A DNA stretch of 64,000 nucleotides from Trebouxia sp. TZW2008 (Eukaryota; Chlorophyta; Trebouxiophyceae; Trebouxiales; Trebouxiaceae), in assembly GCA_002118135.1 (NCBI GenBank), contig BDIU01000215.1:124001-188000 (forward strand). The letters run 5' to 3'. Positions 13,201-23,100 of the stretch are shown here, in pieces. A program made the translations under genes and the position numbers. A model generated the notes under the pieces. The model had not been told where the DNA came from. It ran no database searches and saw only the letters and a program-made list of their open reading frames with translations. Within the stretch, counting starts at the first letter, position 1. Every line of letters starts with the position of its first letter.

Positions 13201-13563
13201 CTGTTTCTGTGCTGCACAGGTCTGATACATTGGCCGTATACTGCGTCCATTTCTCATTGCTGTAGGTCTAACCTGAGATAAGGGAGACCTGCATAAAACA
13301 GCAGCCCGGGATCATTGCTGCTTATGACATAGCTTGTGACATGTTGTCAATGGTGTGCAGCTGAGCAATATCTGGGAGACACAAAGGCTCTGCTGCTAAG
13401 AGCAAACCTGATGAAGCATGACTTTGTCCAGAAGTCCGGAGGTCAAGGGGGAAGAGGGGGTGGGGTCGGTCATGGGGGTGGGGCCCAGCATGCATTCCTT
13501 GGTGCCTTGGGAGGCTTTGGCAGTCTTATTGGTGCAGGACGGGATGATTCAGAGACTTCGTGA
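4221..13563 (+). CDS. CSN1: COP9 signalosome complex subunit 1
   Basis: Subunit 1 of the COP9 signalosome, the nuclear and cytosolic complex that removes NEDD8/RUB from cullins. Ten exons with matching phases: 4221-4469, 4548-4606, 4832-4985, 6065-6223, 7780-7875, 8773-8934, 9845-9973, 10810-10898, 11447-11580, 13361-13563, giving 477 residues (the Arabidopsis protein is about 440). Family signatures are clear: [97 protein letters not shown] and [12 protein letters not shown]. The TPR-like helical part comes first and the PCI domain lies in the C-terminal half. The end is an unusual glycine-rich tail ([15 protein letters not shown]). A short stretch before residue 105 is missing relative to plants. 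Introns 3, 4, 7 and 9 are packed with tandem copies of the neighbouring exon ends, which stretches the gene to 9.3 kb. Confidence 0.93.
5308..6110 (+). repeat. Upstream array: copies of the 5' part of CSN1 exon 4
   Basis: About five diverged copies precede the functional exon at 6065: near 5308-5365, 5503-5560, 5632-5690, 5710-5770 and 5935-5990. Each resembles GTGTCTGCAG followed by a version of [13 protein letters not shown], so the splice acceptor is usually copied too. Translations drift (for example [12 protein letters not shown] and [12 protein letters not shown]). Spacing is irregular, roughly 80-220 bases. Confidence 0.85.
6124..7190 (+). repeat. Downstream array: eight copies of the 3' part of CSN1 exon 4
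   Basis: The unit starts near TGCCTCAATGTCATCAAAG and runs through the exon end and the first 35 or so bases of the intron. Equivalent points fall at 6141, 6277, 6413, 6551, 6689, 6828, 6966 and 7105, so the period is 136-139 bases. The first copy is the real exon end. Copies 2, 4, 6 and 8 keep a GT donor after the exon-like part; copy 3 has AT, and copies 5 and 7 have GGTTCG at that point. Most copies keep an open frame reading [19 protein letters not shown]; copy 4 is broken. Copies 2-8 lack an acceptor at the matching place. Confidence 0.93.
7657..7716 (+). repeat. Partial upstream copy of CSN1 exon 5
   Basis: After a TTTGCAG acceptor the sequence reads [12 protein letters not shown], a diverged copy of the exon 5 start at 7780 ([12 protein letters not shown]). 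It is about 120 bases upstream of the functional exon and keeps the AG. Confidence 0.8.
8462..8700. repeat. 56-bp tandem repeat, four copies, CSN1 intron 5
   Basis: GGCAG(C/T)TTGTGTGCTCACC begins at 8462, 8518, 8574 and 8630, with a fifth partial start at 8686. Alternate copies are nearly identical, so the array has a 112-bp higher-order unit. It does not resemble a CSN1 exon. Confidence 0.9.
9111..9186. other. Foldback hairpin in CSN1 intron 6
   Basis: Arms at 9111-9143 and 9154-9186 pair at about 28 of 33 positions around a 10-base loop. The outer stem carries GATGTGCTGAGAT and its complement. The size and mismatch pattern are compatible with a small-RNA precursor, but this is inference from pairing alone. 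Confidence 0.6.
9455..9805. repeat. 34-bp minisatellite in CSN1 intron 6
   Basis: About ten copies of a unit containing GGGTTGTTCTTGTGTGCATG and the palindrome GCATGCATGC. The copies are nearly perfect. The 34-base period is not a multiple of three, which opens long meaningless frames on both strands. The array lies just before exon 7. Confidence 0.95.
10250..10810 (+). repeat. Upstream array: four extra copies of CSN1 exon 8
   Basis: Copies start near 10250, 10396, 10541 and 10677, before the functional exon at 10810; the period is about 130-145 bases. Three carry TGCAG then ATACGCAGC, and the first has the acceptor changed to AA. The copy at 10396 ends in a stop. The copy at 10541 is open and reads [20 protein letters not shown]. 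The copy at 10677 has an in-frame TAA. Only the last exon joins correctly to exon 9. Confidence 0.9.
10961..11090. repeat. About 42-bp repeat, three to four copies
   Basis: Diverged copies of a unit like TCAATTATGATGACTGTGAG with AGTACTGC(C/A) words, in CSN1 intron 8. Confidence 0.7.
11349..11427. repeat. AATCAC hexanucleotide microsatellite
   Basis: A run of AATCACAATCAC units, slightly interrupted, ends about 20 bases before the acceptor of CSN1 exon 9. Confidence 0.9.
11509..12840 (+). repeat. Downstream array: seven copies of the 3' part of CSN1 exon 9
   Basis: The real exon end is at 11580. Extra copies end at about 11764, 11949, 12164, 12388, 12616 and 12840. Most read a version of [20 protein letters not shown] and five of the six extra copies are followed by GT (mostly GTATGC); the third has GCATGC. 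The units at 12165-12620 also copy about 130 bases of intron and are nearly identical to each other, so they are the youngest. Period about 185-228 bases. Confidence 0.92.
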
Positions 13564-14465
13564 TGGTGGAAGCTTTGGCCTTGCAATTGCAGCCCTTGTG
13601 TCATTTGAGACATGTTACGTATATGCACATGCAACCAGCTGTGGACACAATCAGCGTTTGCAAATGGGACAACAGAACGTGATCGTAACTGGTCCACTGT
13701 GTGCTTATGCGTGATGCCATTTTTAAGCCAAAAAGCTTCAGCGTCATTAAGCCAAGTTTTGCACACAAGAGCAGACAAAACAGAGCTGCATGTCTATCAT
13801 GTCAAGATCATTTCATTGTGAGAACCGAATTTTGAATTCTGGGAGTTAGCATCGGAGCTTGATGCGTGGGGGCAGCAATTGTATGAAATGTTACTGTGCA
13901 CTGACTGCCAGTCAATGACTGCTTTGAGGCATGCTAGCACTTGGGCACTTCACGCGGTAAGCGCAGCTCATAAGACTTCACTCATCGCGTCACTTTGCAG
14001 TTTGATACTGATCTGAAGCATGCGCGGACAAGTAGCTGCCCGGCGCCGGCTCTGCAGACCCTGCGAGCACTGGCAGATCGCAACTTCAGGAAAGAAAAGA
14101 CATATCATGTGTATCTGAATGAGCGCTCTCTTTGGAAAGCTGTCGACACCAGCGTTCGAAAGATACCACGTTTTGAGATGCAGACGATATGTGTTGTCGC
14201 GCGCAAGATGAGCCCCCCTCCTGCGATTTCAATCCATCCTGGCGTATACGACTATCCCCCCTAGCAGCATAGCCCAGAGTCATACTTCTGCTACTCAGGC
14301 ACTGCCTTTAACGGTACTGATGGCACTGCACGATACTCAAGGTGCTAGGTGTGCCTCTTACGTCCTGCCACAAGCTGACATCTCAATGAAGACTCAACAA
14401 TGTTGCTTTATCGGCATTGTTTCTTGTTGTGTTCTGCCTGACTTCGTCAATTTGGTGCGCTTCAG
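13564..14465. other. Spacer with a CpG-rich patch
   Basis: No firm gene. A CpG-rich patch at about 14030-14260 carries an open frame at 13995-14264 (+) preceded by a TTTGCAG acceptor-like site. It could be a first exon or promoter of the following plus-strand gene, or of an unseen minus-strand one; the sequence does not decide. Confidence 0.35.
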
Positions 14466-15755
14466 GTGGGAAGCCAATTCTGGTGATAACTACCGTGGAC
14501 AGTCAGCTTGGGGCAGTCAGGCAGGACATACGTGATGTCAAGGACGAGATAGTAGAAGTCAAGCAGAAGCTGGCAGCAGCAGAGCAGGCACACAACGTGG
14601 AGAAAGACCTGCTGCTGAGTCTCAATAACCAGCTGAGCGGTCTGCAAAACCAGCTGAGCGGTTTGCAAGAGGAGAAGACCATTCTCCTGCGAAACCAAGC
14701 ACCAAGTAAGCCCTGCCTTCAACTCATTTCACCTCATTTCGTGCTCCTTTCAGTCAAGAAGAAGGTCAGGTGTGCGTCAAGTATCAGATGAGGATTTACG
14801 CTGGCTGCACTGTTCTGGGGACAGAAACCATTGAAAATGCCTTAAGATTGCAAAGCATCCTCATGTTCAAGTGGTAGCACATCTGACTTGAAAGTTGACA
14901 ACTGGCTGATGTACTTGTGTACAATATTGCACAGTGCAAGCATGCTCTCTACTGTCACCTTTGTCTTTGGCCGGCTCTTATCAGCCTCCGTGCAGACTTT
15001 CCTTGCTTCAGTGTGGCAAATCAGACCCCACCACCTTCGGCTTAACTTACGACCTGCTGTTGGTCCCAGAGATGGGGGCCTGACTAGTATTGTCTCTTGC
15101 ATATGTCTTCCCATGACAATGATCAGGTGTCATGTATGTTGAAGTTAAGGGAAGCACGCTCAGCATTTGGGTTACACTGGCACAACATCCGCAAGATGAG
15201 CTCTGTGTTAGCATCAGTCATGTTCTTGTCAATGGCAGGGGGTGACTTTGCATGCACACCTTGGGCTTGTTTGGCAAGGGAGTTGCAATGTCTCACAATA
15301 CAAATCCTCAGCAAACATGGCAATGCAATAGCTATAAGCAGCAAGGTGGCCCAGTAAGCGTAGGCATCCTTCTTACAAGCTGCTTTGCAGTCTCTGATGG
15401 GCACCTCGATGACCATAGCATTGTGTGCGAGGTGTTGCAGCAGCAGTCGACCCTGCCAGCAAAGGCTTTCTCCAAGGCAAATTTGTCAGATGCAGAAGAT
15501 CTTCTTGATGAGTTGGAGCTTACAGAAGTGCTGGGCAACGACACAGAGCCAATTCTAGAGCCAACCAACGCTGTCAACGTTCCACGCTTTGACTTCAGTG
15601 CCTATCCAAATGAAAATGCAGCTCTGCAAGACTTGTTGCAATACCATCAGCGCCAACTTGAACAACGTGGAGCATCCTTTGGCCGGGGTGGCTTTCGCAT
15701 TTATGACATACATGCCGAGCAAAGAAGCTGGAGTATTAGATCCAGCAAGTGTTAA
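14466..15755 (+). CDS. Unrecognised coiled-coil protein, partial gene model
   Basis: Two exons can be defined, 14466-14705 and 15391-15755. They join in phase 1 to give a continuous frame. The first encodes a coiled coil: DIRDVKDEIVEVKQKLAAAE, then the 7-residue unit NQLSGLQ twice, then EEKTILLRNQAP. The second is acidic (SDAEDLLDELELTEVLGND) and continues through VPRFDFSAYPNENAALQDLL. At about 15690 the frame seems to break: a plausible continuation (SKEAGVLDPASVKLFGIADL, then YGKPWAFPRLSYQES) runs in another frame to a CACAG/GTGAG donor at 15898. A first exon and further 3' exons are not located. I do not recognise the family; no function is claimed. It may be a decaying gene or contain a sequencing error. 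Confidence 0.45.
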
Positions 15756-15898
15756 GCTATTTGGCATAGCTGATCTGTATGGCAAGCCATGGGCTTTCCC
15801 TAGACTCAGCTACCAGGAGAGCACTTTGAGTCTATCTGCACAAGCAGACAGCAGAGCGAAAGGAAGCTCACCGCAACGCACACGCAATCCTGGCACAG

Positions 15899-17176
15899 GT
15901 GAGATGCCTACACCACACAACAATCAACATGCGGTGTTGCGCATTCATTGGATCCCACATTTGCTGTCACCTTGGCCTAGGCCTGTCAAGTCCAGGACGA
16001 CATCAATACCTAGCTGCTTTGGGCATCACAGAGGGAAGTGATATCTTCTGCTAGTGAAGGCCCCTTCATCTTGATCTTGACGCATCGGTCTCGTTGCATC
16101 CCCCCTTCACGACTGGTCTGTGTCTTGACTTGCACACATGTGCTTGTCTGCCTGCACAGTAGCCATGAATGACAGTGCTTAGCTCCCCTGAAATTCCCCT
16201 TAAAGGCTGAGACCATGTGACTCTTAAACAACTCAACAATTTTGAAGCTGCGCAGTAATACTTGTAGCCCAATTTTGCATGCAAGGTGGACTCAAGGCCT
16301 ATGCAGGTTGCAACTTTTTGTGATGCATTCAGGGACAAACTCGACGCCCTGCAATGCCAGGAAATATGGCTTTCAGCACTCACAGAGGCCAATGCATCAG
16401 CTCATGCCTAGGCGCCTATGCATACAATCAATTCCCTTTGTTTCTAGACCTAACAGATGGCGAGGTTCACCACATGATTCGAATCAGTGGCAGTCAGCTG
16501 ATCTCTGGGAAGATCTCACACCGCAACAAGCCTACTATAAGCAAGCAGAGATCTTAAAAGCAGCTAGCACATCATATCCCGGCGTAGCACTGCGCACATC
16601 AGAGGGAATCCCGGAGGGAGAACAAGCGCCAATGAAGAAATGTTGTAGCCTTAGGCCAAGTGGTGGTTTGTTAGAGCAGCTAGACTCCATAGTGCCTTGC
16701 ATGGCAGAGCATGAGCAAGTGTCATGTGCACAAAAAATCATTGCATCATGGGAGATTGCCAAGTCGTTGCCTATAACAAAGTGTAATCTTACTCGCAGTA
16801 ATGCTTGAGCGTTCCGTCTATGGCCGTGCGTAGATCACACGAGAGTGCTTGCTTGCAAGTGGACTTAGATAGGGCTGAGATTCCTCACAAGAAATTCAGA
16901 CCACGTGAACTCGAGGAGCTCATCGAGCTCAACTCACTGCAGAGTATTCTGGAGTAAGACAGAGCAGTTCGTTACATTCCTCCCCACTTAGCTGCAATGG
17001 CCTCATTGACAAGCATAAGTAGGACTGGTTGAATGCTTCAACAAAGGGATGTTACATCTTGTAACAGTCATGCGTGTACCCTTTATCTAGATCATGCACA
17101 GCGTCCACTGTCATGTAACCGATTGTATGAGTTATCTGAGAACAACATCATCACATACACACATTTTCTAATTTGT
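15899..17176. other. Spacer between the coiled-coil gene and the retrotransposon
   Basis: The longest open stretch is 16242-16808 (+), 188 codons, part of which (WEDLTPQQAYYKQAEILKAA) looks protein-like and might be a further exon of the upstream gene, but no splice model supports it. No clear LTR was recognised next to the retrotransposon end at 17177. Confidence 0.3.
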
Positions 17177-18514
17177 CTAGCCAGATTTTGGGTGCTTGCG
17201 TTTGTATGTGATTGTTTCTTGCGAGGTCTTGACTTGTGCAAGTGCCTTCCAGTAAGTGGCAAGTGCCTCTGGGCAACTCACCAAATCACTTTCAAGTTCC
17301 CAACTGTTATGTTCTGGCCCGTAGCCAAACCATTGTACAAGATATCCATGTGACGTGCGTCGTGATTTCACAGACTCGTCTCTGTGATCAAGGAAACTGT
17401 CAACCTCAAACTTCTCTTCTCCTTCAATAAGAATAGGAGGAGGAGGCTGAACATTCCCATCAGAGCGGTATTCTTGCAGAAGGGATACATGAATCACATC
17501 ATGTAATTTCAGGTTGTTAGGCAGTTCCAACTGGTATGCCACTTTGGCAACTTGCTTGATCACCTTGAATGGACCAATCCACTTTGGCAGTAGCTTTCTT
17601 GCTCCAGGGTTTTCAAGCCTGACATTCTTGGTGCTCAACAGCAGTTGTGTCCCACCTTGAAAGGCTCAACATCACAACGCTTGCTGTTGGCATACATGGC
17701 TTGCCTTTCTTGGGCACTGCGCCAAGCCTGCTTGGCCAACTCTACAGCTTCTGCTAACTCTCCTGTGAAGGCTTTAGCAGCAGGCGCCTTGGTGTCTACA
17801 TCCACACTTGCAGGTGTCAGTGGGTGCTCATCATAGTTCAAGAAGAATGGCGTGTTCTGCACTGATTCTTGCCAAGCATTGTTGATGGCAAATTCAGCTT
17901 CATCCAAATGTTCATCCCAGTCATCCTGCGTAGGACTCACAAAATGCCTCAGCGTTTCTTCAAGTGTCCTGTTTGTCCTTTCAGTCTGAGCATCCCTCTG
18001 GGGATGATATGCAGTAGATCTGGGCAGCTTGGTACCCAAGCGTGCGGTGACATCTTGCCAAAATTGACTTGTGAAGAGAGCACCTCTGTCAAGACCACGC
18101 TGTGTGCCATGCAATCTGACCACTGCATGCATGTACAACTGGGCCATGTCATGTGCATCAAATGCAGTAGGGGCTGCAGCTGCAGCAAGATGCACCATCT
18201 TGCTGAGTCTGTGTACAAAGACCACTATCTCGGTGTTACCAGACTTGGTAGGCGGTAGCTGAACGATCAAGTCCACACTGATGCTTTCCCATCTTTCTGC
18301 CTGGTATATCAAGCGGTTGCAGCAGACCAGCAGGCTTCTGGTTTAAATTGTTCTTGTTTTTCTGGCAAGAAGAACAATGCTGAACGTGCTGGAGTACGCT
18401 GTCACGTATTATGGCCTGTCTACGGTCTTCTGAGTCTTGTTGACCACTGCACGGGCAGTTGTGCACTTCAAGAAGACACTTCTTCCCAAGGTTCTGGTAG
18501 TCAGGGATGACCAA
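17177..18514 (-). pseudogene. Integrase and chromodomain remnant of the gypsy element
   Basis: The zinc-binding segment (18514-18236) and the catalytic core (18312-17635) overlap in different frames. The core retains SVDLIVQLPPT, the aspartate in LDRGALFTSQFW, and the glutamate in QTERTNRTLEE. A frame change near 17637 leads to the C-terminal part: LPKWIGPFKVIKQV, then a chromodomain (FEVDSFLDHRDE, YLVQWFGYGPEHNSWE). Chromodomains in this group guide insertion toward particular chromatin; that is family knowledge, not shown here. Confidence 0.88.
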
Positions 18515-18586
18515 AGCCTGATTGTGGTACCAAGAGCCTTGCTCTTGGCGACACTTGCTTTGCTCAACTGGTTTCAGCTTGTCAAG

Positions 18587-18931
18587 TCACTGCAGATCCT
18601 GCTTGTAGCCCTCAAGCACTTGCAGCTTGAAGTCACTCACAGGTTCTTGCACTGCAGGGCTAGGGTTCTCATGCAAGACTGGACTAGGGCTTTCTGCTGA
18701 GTAGCTGACAGGCACTGCAGGTTTTGCAGTCTTGCTCCTGGTCAGTGCCGCAACTTGAGCAGACTCGATCCTACTGAGAGGGTCAGCAACATTGATTCTG
18801 CCAGGGCGGTATTGCCATCTGAACCTAAACATCTGTAGGTATTCAGACCACCTAACCTGACGCCTAGACAACTTTGGCTGTGTTTGCAAGTAGACCAAGG
18901 CGTTATGATCAGTGACCATTGTGAACTCCAC
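18587..18931 (-). pseudogene. RNase H remnant of the gypsy element
   Basis: MEFTMVTDHNALVYL and the conserved RWQYRPGRINVADPLSR identify the C-terminal half of a Ty3/gypsy RNase H. The N-terminal half is disrupted upstream (18931-19200). Confidence 0.85.
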
Positions 18932-19199
18932 CCCTTCTCAGGTGACAGCGCTATGACCGCATGACATGTACAACACCAAGCAGTTGTTGCTCACCTGTTG
19001 AGTAGTTGCGCTCTGCAGAGGTCAGCTACTCACTTTCATAAGCAACTGGCCTCCCCTCTTGCAGCAACACAGCTTCCAGACCAGTGATAGAAGCATCTGA
19101 GATCACCTCAAATGGCTTACTATAATTGAGCATGACAAGATCAGGATGGCTTGTCAAGGCATGCTCTGGTTGCTCAAAAGCGTTCTGGCATGCCTGAGA

Positions 19200-20091
19200 C
19201 TAACCCCACAGGGCACTGCGCTTCAGCAGGTCATGATCAGTCACAGGGCTTACCAGTTTGGGGAAGCCTTGCACAAAGCGCCTGAAATAGATTGCCAAGC
19301 CTATGAAGGACCGCAACTGGTGCACATCAGATGGTACTGGCGAATCTGCAATGGCAGCAGTCTTCTTGGGGTCCATCTTGATGCCTCCCCGGCCTACAAT
19401 GTGACCAAGGAAGTGCATCTCAGGCTGGTTGAACTCACACTTAACCATCTTGGCATACAGGTCATGTTTTCTCAGCAGTTTAAGCACTTTCCTCAAATGC
19501 TCTGCATGCTCTTCAGGTGACTTGCTGAAAATCAGAATGTCATCCAAATACACAAGCACAAACTTTCCAAGATGCTTTCTGAAGACATCATTCATGACAT
19601 TCTGGAAAGTGGCAGGTGCATTCGTCAAACCAAAGGCAGACACCCTGAACAAACCCATTGGCGTCTTCAAGGCTGTTTTTGGAACATCCTACTCCTTGGT
19701 CCTGATCTGATGATAGCCTGATCATGACTGCAACTCCAAAGATGAAAACACTGTTGCAAAATGCAGTTGATCAAGCAAACCATCATGATTGATCAATTCG
19801 TGGCAGCAAGTGCTTGTTCTTGACTGTCATCTTGTTCAGTGCCCTGTAGTTTATACACATGCGCAGGCTACCATCAGGCTTTGAGACAAACAGACAGGGA
19901 GCACCATAAGGTGACGTGCTAGGCTCTATGGTGTGTGCTGCCTTTACTAAGTAAGGGGTGCATGTGATCAAGGGCGGACACACACTGATCAGTCGTTTGC
20001 CAAGCGCTGCTGCCGTGACCCCCGATCTCCGCCTGTGCGTTGTCCGATCTTTGCCAAGAAGTCTTTGCCTTCGAAGCTCCTGTGGCTGCAA
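19200..20091 (-). pseudogene. Reverse transcriptase remnant of the gypsy element
   Basis: Two frames: 20091-19783 carries [20 protein letters not shown] and [16 protein letters not shown], and 19670-19200 carries GLTNAPATFQNVMNDVFRKH, the YLDD catalytic box and HFLGHIVGRGG. The roughly 110 bases between the frames do not read through. The thumb region FIGLAIYFRRFV is present. The polymerase is broken but recent enough to be easily read. Confidence 0.88.
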
Positions 20092-20192
20092 GTTGCAATC
20101 GAGCTAAAGCTGTTTCCCAAAGGCCGCTGTGCAGCAGCTGAGGTGCCTCTGACTGTGGCCTCAGGCAGACCTAAACTCCAGGCCGGATCAGC

Positions 20193-23100
20193 ATGATGCA
20201 GGCGTCCGGCTTGAAGCATACAGGATATGCTGGATTTGACACGCTGCCAGCCAAGCGTCCGCCGCGGTGTCAGACTCGCGTTCAAGCTGTGCAAAGCAGT
20301 CAGCAGAGTAGGAGACCAGATCAGCGCACAGACTGCGACCAGGACCGCTACCCGCACGAAAACTCAGCACAGGACGAGGGCTTCTTCCCACGAAGAGAGC
20401 CTGGAAGATTTCCTGACGTCAAGGTCAAGGGCTTTTGGGACAAAGCAAAAGACAAACTTGGCTTTACATCTACTGATGAGGCTGAGGGTGTGGAAAACGA
20501 ATTCGATCCTCTTCGTGACGGTCCGCTTAGATACTTGGGATACTCCAATGAGTGCGGGTAAACAGCTTCTTCTTGCGTCTCTGGAACATGGCAGCGCCAT
20601 ACAAGCCATGATGTTTCATGTTGCACTTGTTGTAAATATACGTGTTTGCATTCTCAATTTTCATGCGCTGCACAACATTGAGCATCTGAAGTGCAGCGCA
20701 GATCAACAATTGCTGCTGCAGTGTTCTGCAGCAGGAATGCCTTCCATTGCTAGCAATACACAGCACTTGTCTGCAGGACACTGCATATCACTGTCCTGCA
20801 GAGGAGCATTTGCAGCATGGCCACCGTCATTTGCGGTATGATTGCCATACCGTCAATCAAGTCTTCATCATGTGCATCAAGATAATATCATGATCCAACC
20901 TGCAGGGAGGCATTTGCAGCATGGCTACCGCCGTTTGGCGTGCCCCTGTCATATGCAGTCGCTATCTCATATGTTCTGGTGGACACTTTTGACAAGGGTC
21001 AGAGAGCATACAAATCAAGTGAGAAGGAGCTTGGCAGCAGGGCAAGCCTACATCCTGAAGTGAACACTGGCAGGTGTGGTTTCTCCCCGTTTTTGAATGC
21101 AGGACTTGACTGCAATAGAGGAGCATTGACCTCGCACTCTTACACTGACAATGGTCATCACTGTACTGCAAAGCTGATGTATTGGCATTCGCGAGATTGA
21201 TGCACGGTTAGTCAGTTTGATACCCACCGCCATTGCTGTCAGCACTGCAAACGTTGCTATTGCAACATGATCAGATATCAATGCAATACATTAGCCACAT
21301 TGGGGTGAGATGAGACAGCTGCACTCACGCCCTTGGCTGCAACCTCAGAGCATGGAGTTGCAAACTTCTGCTTCATTCTTCAGCATGTCTTGATTGGATC
21401 CTCGCTGCATGTGGGGGTCTGCAAACCTGGATGAAGCAGCTTTTGCCATTCATGCTGTGATATGCTGTGCCAAAGGACCGGTGGACAAAGGGACTCACAA
21501 TCTGCATTGCAGGCTGATCAAGCTGTTGTCTTTTGAGCGCGCTATGGACACCATTGTATGGCAGCTTCTTGCCTCTGTCATATGCCCAGGTAAGCATATG
21601 ATCTTACTTCATCATCTTCTTGTGATTCTTCTTCTCTACCTACTGAAGCCTGTTGTCTACAGTGTGGCCTTCAACCCAGCTCCAATGTGGCATGCAGCAT
21701 GTCATGCAGCACAGCACATAGGACAGCATACGCAGCACAGCATACACAGCACAGCATGCCCATCACAGCATGCAGCACAGTATGATTGCCACAGCATGCA
21801 CACCACAGCATGCACACCACAGCATGCACACCACAGCGTGCACACCACAGCATGCACACTACAGCATGCACTGCTCAGCATAAACAGCACATCATGCAGC
21901 ACTCTGCCAGAAGGCCATCAATCCTTGTAGTATGGCAGTCAGCCGTCTACTTGAATAAGCCAAGTAAGCGGCTGACTGCCTGGCTTGCAGGGTATGCAAT
22001 TCACACATTTGTAGCACTTGCACACGCTGGCTTCCCTTGGAGCAGCCAACAGCAGTGCATCAAAGCCGCCAACGCCTTGTCCCTGCACTTTTTCAAACTG
22101 TTACAAGACTAGTCTGACAGTTGACAGAGTGTCTGCTTTGCAGGGTACACAATTTACACAGTTGTGGCGCTGGCACATGCTGATCTCATTCCCTTGGAGC
22201 AGCAGTCAGCAATTCGACAGACTTTGGAGCAGCTTCCGCCTGTGCTGCACTGATCACCTCTGATCAGTAGTTTGATCACAGCACTGAGGTGGCATGGTGT
22301 CTGGCTTGCAGGGTACACAATTCACACAGTTGTGGCGCTAGCACATGCTGGTCTCATCCCACTGGAGCACCAATCAGCAGTGCAGCAGACGTTTGAGCAG
22401 CTTGCGCCAGTGATGAACTCTTCTCCTGACGCCTTGCTGGCTGTTGTAGACAAGTCCTTGCCGACCATGCTAGGCCTTGGAGGTAGGGCCCCTCCCCCTG
22501 CCTTGATACTTATTGGGGAAGCCAGATACATTTGGCCTGACAGTGCATCAGACAGTAGTGCAACAGATGTTGAGAAGTTGATGCGCCTGTGCTGAAGTCC
22601 TCCCCTGATGCCTTATTGGTTGTTGTGGACAAGTCCTTGCCGACCATGCTAGGCCTTGGAGGTAATATCCTCACCCTTTACTGTATTTTGTTGGGAAGCC
22701 TGGCACACGTGATATGCCTCAGCTTGCGCCTGTGCTGAACTCCTCGCCTGATGCCTTGTTGGCTGTTGTGGACAAGTCCTTGTCGACCATGCTAGGTCTT
22801 GGAGGTATGCTGCTGTATTGTGCTCAGCTTCAGCTGTGTGTGCTGTGTATGTGCCGTTTGCTCTGTGAATGGGTTCCTCAGTGCGCGCTGAGAAGTTCGG
22901 GCTTCATTTTGCCGAGCCAAATCTGGCAGGCCTGTAATATGTTGCGTTAGCTAAGAGCAATTGGGCGTCATGAGTGGAGGAATTTTGGGCTGTTCAGTGT
23001 CACCCAAGACAGTTTGTTGATTATCAAAACAGCCAGTGTCCTGAAGGGAAATGGTGCTGTGCAGCAATCCCATTTATTGTCCACCCAATTGACAACGGCA

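Larger units (their letters stand above)
17177..20091 (-). mobile_element. Ty3/gypsy (chromovirus-type) LTR retrotransposon, decayed and 5'-truncated
   Basis: On the minus strand the order is reverse transcriptase start (20091-19783), reverse transcriptase core (19670-19200), RNase H (18931-18587), integrase zinc-binding part (18514-18236), integrase core (18312-17635) and a chromodomain (within 17638-17177). That order is diagnostic of Ty3/gypsy chromoviruses. Visible motifs include VYLDDILIFSK in the polymerase, TDHNALVYLQTQPKLSRRQV in RNase H, a HxxC/C-C finger remnant, and TAYHPQRDAQTERTNRTLEE around the integrase glutamate. The frame changes between almost every block, so the copy is not intact. 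No gag or protease region and no LTR pair were found. It inserted between two plus-strand genes, in the opposite direction. Confidence 0.92.

Noticed and set aside
17236..19710. Several plus-strand frames of 60-130 codons
   Set aside because: They are antisense shadows of the gypsy polyprotein blocks, which match retroelement motifs.
20188..20391. Minus-strand frame as gag of the gypsy element
   Set aside because: It is antisense to MTP18 exon 1, has no zinc knuckle, and does not connect to the polymerase frame.
21671..21902. His/Cys/Val-rich frames on both strands
   Set aside because: Products of the CAGCATGCACACCA minisatellite.
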